Below are positions 5,765-6,659 of a stretch of DNA of 6,659 bases, piece by piece. The stretch lies in contig PUNN01000335.1 of NCBI GenBank assembly GCA_003552605.1, forward strand, positions 1 to 6,659, read 5' to 3'. A program made the translations under genes and the position numbers. The notes under the pieces were generated by a model. It saw nothing but the letters and a program-made list of their open reading frames with translations, had not been told where the DNA came from and made no database searches. How positions within the stretch are numbered: position 1 is the first letter of the stretch; the number at the start of each line of letters is the position of its first letter. This DNA comes from Phycisphaeraceae bacterium (GTDB lineage: Bacteria > Planctomycetota > Phycisphaerae > Phycisphaerales > Phycisphaeraceae).

Positions 5765-6659
5765 ATGCCTCCACGGTGCAAGGTCACGGTGGCGGGGGAG
5801 GTTGAATACGGGTTGGCTGTGCATGGCCAACGGGGTGGTGAGCGGAGCGGCCGCGCTGTGACGGTCGTTGTCGGGATCAGCCTGCCCTCGATCGCGCTTG
5901 TGCATGGGGTCATCGGTGCCCTTGCCGGCCTGTTTCTGGTCTGGTGGACCAACGCGGCCACGTTCACCGGTGTGCCGGCGCCGCTTCAGGGGTGTCCGTT
6001 TCTGGTCAACGACAAGCCGCTGCTGAGCTTTCCGGCCAATGTCGCCATCATCTTCGAAACCACGGTGCTGCTCGTCTTTACGCTGACCTTCGCCGCCAAA
6101 GACCTGCTGGTGACGCTCAACCCGCACTGGTACAGCACGATCTTCGGCATCTACTACTTCAGCGGGGCCATCGTGGGGGCGCTGTCGGTGTTGATCATCG
6201 CGATCGTTCTGCTCCGCCGCGCCGGCCTGGTCCCGCGGGAGGCCGGGGAGGAGCATTTTCTGGACCTTGGCCGATTGCTGTTCGCATTCGTGTTCTTCTG
6301 GGGTTACATCGCGTTCAGCCAGTACATGCTGCTGTGGTATGCCAACGTTCCGGAGATGACGGCGTGGCTGCGCATCCGCGGGGCCACCACCGTGCCGGAG
6401 GATGTCAATGCCTGGAGCATCATCGCCCTGGTGCTGCTGGTGGGGCATTTTCTGGTGCCGTTCTGTGTGTTGATGACCCGCCACAGCAAACGCCGGCCAC
6501 TTCTGTTGGCGATCGTGGCGGCGTGGCTGGTGGTGATGCACTATGTCGACCTGGCGTGGGTGGTGCTCCCCGAACTTGGCCCGTCTCTGGCGCTCGGTGG
6601 AATCGAGGTGGGGCTGATGCTCACCGTGGGCTGCATCTATGTGCTCGCGGCGTGGCGCG
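5765..6659 (+). CDS. ActD::ActF hybrid of Alternative Complex III, runs off the right edge
   Basis: 298 codons are visible from the ATG at 5765, with no stop before the edge. Residues about 14-104 look like part of ActD (DUF3341): YGLAVHG, a membrane segment (36-60), the WWTNAAT motif, then NDKPLLSFPANVAIIFETTVLLV, which matches the family's 'GGKPL.SWPAFIP.TFELTVLF'. From about 106 on the sequence is ActF-like, the NrfD-type quinol:cytochrome c oxidoreductase subunit: TFAAKDLL, NPHWYSTIFGIYYFSG (119-134), EEHFLDLGRLLFAFVFFWGYIAFSQYMLLWYANVPE (162-197), VGHFLVPF and MHYVDLAW (258-265). About five membrane helices follow the join. ActD's first ~40 residues and C-terminal part, all of ActE, and ActF's N-terminal half are absent. 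The ribosome-binding site is poor. ACIII transfers electrons from quinol to cytochrome c or the oxidase; this hybrid is unlikely to assemble normally. It starts 46 bases after the Rrf2 stop. Confidence 0.65.
   Translation, partial: MPPRCKVTVAGEVEYGLAVHGQRGGERSGRAVTVVVGISLPSIALVHGVIGALAGLFLVWWTNAATFTGVPAPLQGCPFLVNDKPLLSFPANVAIIFETTVLLVFTLTFAAKDLLVTLNPHWYSTIFGIYYFSGAIVGALSVLIIAIVLLRRAGLVPREAGEEHFLDLGRLLFAFVFFWGYIAFSQYMLLWYANVPEMTAWLRIRGATTVPEDVNAWSIIALVLLVGHFLVPFCVLMTRHSKRRPLLLAIVAAWLVVMHYVDLAWVVLPELGPSLALGGIEVGLMLTVGCIYVLAAWR
6062..6094 (+). other. Apparent in-frame junction between ActD-like and ActF-like sequence
   Basis: The ActD-like segment ends at IIFETTVLLV (residues 95-104) and the ActF-like segment begins at TLTFAAKDLL (106-115) without a frame change. 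Both families have a hydrophobic helix here, so the exact breakpoint cannot be placed to the base. Intact loci carry the rest of actD, actE and the first half of actF between these two points. Confidence 0.5.

Noticed and set aside
5744..6541. 265-residue minus-strand frame rich in His, Gln, Arg and Asp
   Set aside because: It is antisense to the ActD/ActF membrane protein frame; its His/Gln/Asp-rich composition is the mirror of hydrophobic codons, and it matches no family.

Overview
The window is GC-rich bacterial DNA (about 65% G+C by eye) with densely packed genes. A Tat-exported nitrite/nitrate oxidoreductase-type molybdoenzyme, Alternative Complex III (ACIII) subunits, an extracytoplasmic lipoprotein and a DoxX-like membrane protein would suit a Planctomycetota-like or related environmental bacterium. 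That placement is inference from gene content only; there is no rRNA or other marker.

Layout. (1) Positions 2-448: the end of a DoxX-like membrane protein, cut by the left window edge. It converges on a minus-strand lipoprotein gene (556-1110). (2) Positions 1111-1620: no gene. The stretch holds two abutting palindromic repeat elements, at 1167-1324 and 1328-1583. (3) Positions 1614-2478: a two-gene operon. A good sigma70-type promoter with an AT-rich palindrome over its -10 box precedes an AhpD-like CxxC protein, which overlaps an ArsR-family repressor by ATGA. The likely circuit is autorepression with a thiol/redox output. (4) Positions 2572-3594: a complete aldo/keto reductase with all four catalytic residues. 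(5) Minus strand, 5139 down to 3663: the first quarter or so of an NxrA/NarG-like catalytic subunit (Tat signal, FeS-binding domain) that runs out of frame directly into its TorD-family chaperone. The rest of the catalytic subunit, any beta/gamma subunits and the chaperone N-terminus are absent. (6) Plus strand, divergent: an Rrf2-family regulator with a three-Cys [Fe-S] signature, most likely starting at TTG 5251. (7) Positions 5765 to the right edge: one open frame whose first ~105 residues resemble ActD (DUF3341) and whose remainder is the C-terminal membrane half of ActF. ActE and the flanking parts are missing.

The most striking observation is that two separate respiratory operons, on either side of one Rrf2 regulator, each look collapsed: the first and last genes are fused and the middle is missing. 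This could be real internal deletion or reductive evolution, or it could be an assembly error; the sequence alone cannot decide. The best-preserved regulatory unit is the AhpD-like/ArsR operon.
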